Assembly: GCF_015832195.1 (NCBI RefSeq)
Contig: NW_024037374.1
Coordinates: forward strand, 682,001-746,000
Reading direction: 5' to 3'
Length of the DNA: 64,000 nucleotides
Source: Motacilla alba alba
Taxonomy: Eukaryota > Chordata > Aves > Passeriformes > Motacillidae
Below, piece after piece: positions 63,661-64,000 of this stretch. The notes under the pieces were generated by a model. That model did no database searches, was not told the origin of the DNA, and saw nothing but the letters and a program-made list of their open reading frames with translations. Position numbers and translations under genes: made by a program. How positions within the stretch are numbered: position 1 is the first letter of the stretch; the number at the start of each line of letters is the position of its first letter.

Positions 63661-64000
63661 GTGGGCCAGGGGGGGATGCTGAGGGCAGGACAAGGGGCTG
63701 ACAGTGCCCAGCCTGGCTGGGGCTGTGCCAGGAGGCCCCAGGGCCTCAGGACAAGGTGTCTCCTGCCAGCCCTTGCTGGCACAGACCCTGCTGTGCCCAG
63801 GGCACCAAGACTGGGACTGAGGGCTGGCTCAGGGCGTTTTGGTGGCCAATGTCCGTGGAGATGACAAATGATCTCCAAGTCACGTGCCTGGGGCTCTGCA
63901 GGGGCAGAGCAGCTTGTGATGGCTCTGGTGGCAGGTCAGCACTTTTCTGTAGGACATCAGAACCTGCCAGGAGAGCACAGAGGATCTGCAGGGACAGCCC
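63661..64000. other. No recognised feature
   Basis: GC-rich unique-looking sequence to the window edge; no exon or repeat supported. Confidence 0.3.

Noticed and set aside
1..64000. tRNA genes, snRNA or miRNA genes
   Set aside because: No cloverleaf with A and B boxes or recognised small-RNA sequence was found by eye. A dedicated search (tRNAscan, Rfam) would be needed to exclude them.

Overview
The window looks like a repeat-dense piece of an avian, probably passerine, nuclear genome. The evidence is avian-type endogenous retroviruses (ERVs) of three classes, CR1 LINE sequence, spliced genes with GT-AG introns, AATAAA poly(A) signals, several minisatellites and an R2 retrotransposon with its 28S rRNA target. 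Such ERV density fits a female-specific (W) chromosome, a heterochromatic microchromosome segment or an unplaced scaffold; the sequence alone cannot decide which. Almost all protein-coding matter is fossil transposon.

Layout. 0-4.9 kb: probable 3' end of a host gene (three phase-compatible exons), a 37-bp minisatellite, a solo LTR with a target-site duplication (TSD), and a perfect (ACTCC)14 array. 4.9-11.8 kb: plus-strand ERVL-like provirus (leader ORF, gag, pro, RT, RNase H, integrase, no env) with a younger solo LTR in its RT. 11.8-15.3 kb: a minisatellite split by an ERVK-type solo LTR, then more LTRs. 15.6-21.24 kb: two decayed R2 units joined through 28S rRNA fragments. 21.2-27.3 kb: ERVL and ERVK fragments, a 1.4-kb solo LTR, and a CR1 LINE broken by a solo LTR. 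27.4-34.5 kb: minus-strand class II (ERVK-like) provirus with two LTRs, gag, dUTPase, protease, RT, an intact RNase H-integrase frame and a TM-only env.

34.5-47.2 kb: a large inverted duplication, arms 34,519-37,245 and 44,446-47,201. Each arm carries a complete five-exon gene for the same 70-residue secreted peptide precursor, which I do not recognise. The spacer holds a small two-LTR retroelement, a zinc-finger fragment and LTR sequence. This gene pair is the only apparently intact host coding content.

48.2-51.5 kb: 31-bp, 40-bp and 37-bp minisatellites. 51.6-56.4 kb: minus-strand gammaretrovirus-like ERV (RT start, pro, gag, tRNA-Pro-type primer site, 5' LTR). 56.4-61.4 kb: LTR-derived and unassigned DNA plus the 37-bp minisatellite in opposite orientation with a regular 65-bp higher-order unit. 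61.5-62.85 kb: GC-rich array in which a ZNF143/THAP11-like motif recurs about ten times, three of them at about 340-bp spacing. 62.95-63.66 kb: a tandem repeat of about 150 bp.

Most interesting: the inverted pair of intact small secreted-peptide genes, the fossil R2/28S block, and the motif array near the right end. All alignments are by eye; family assignments rest on motifs, order and termini.
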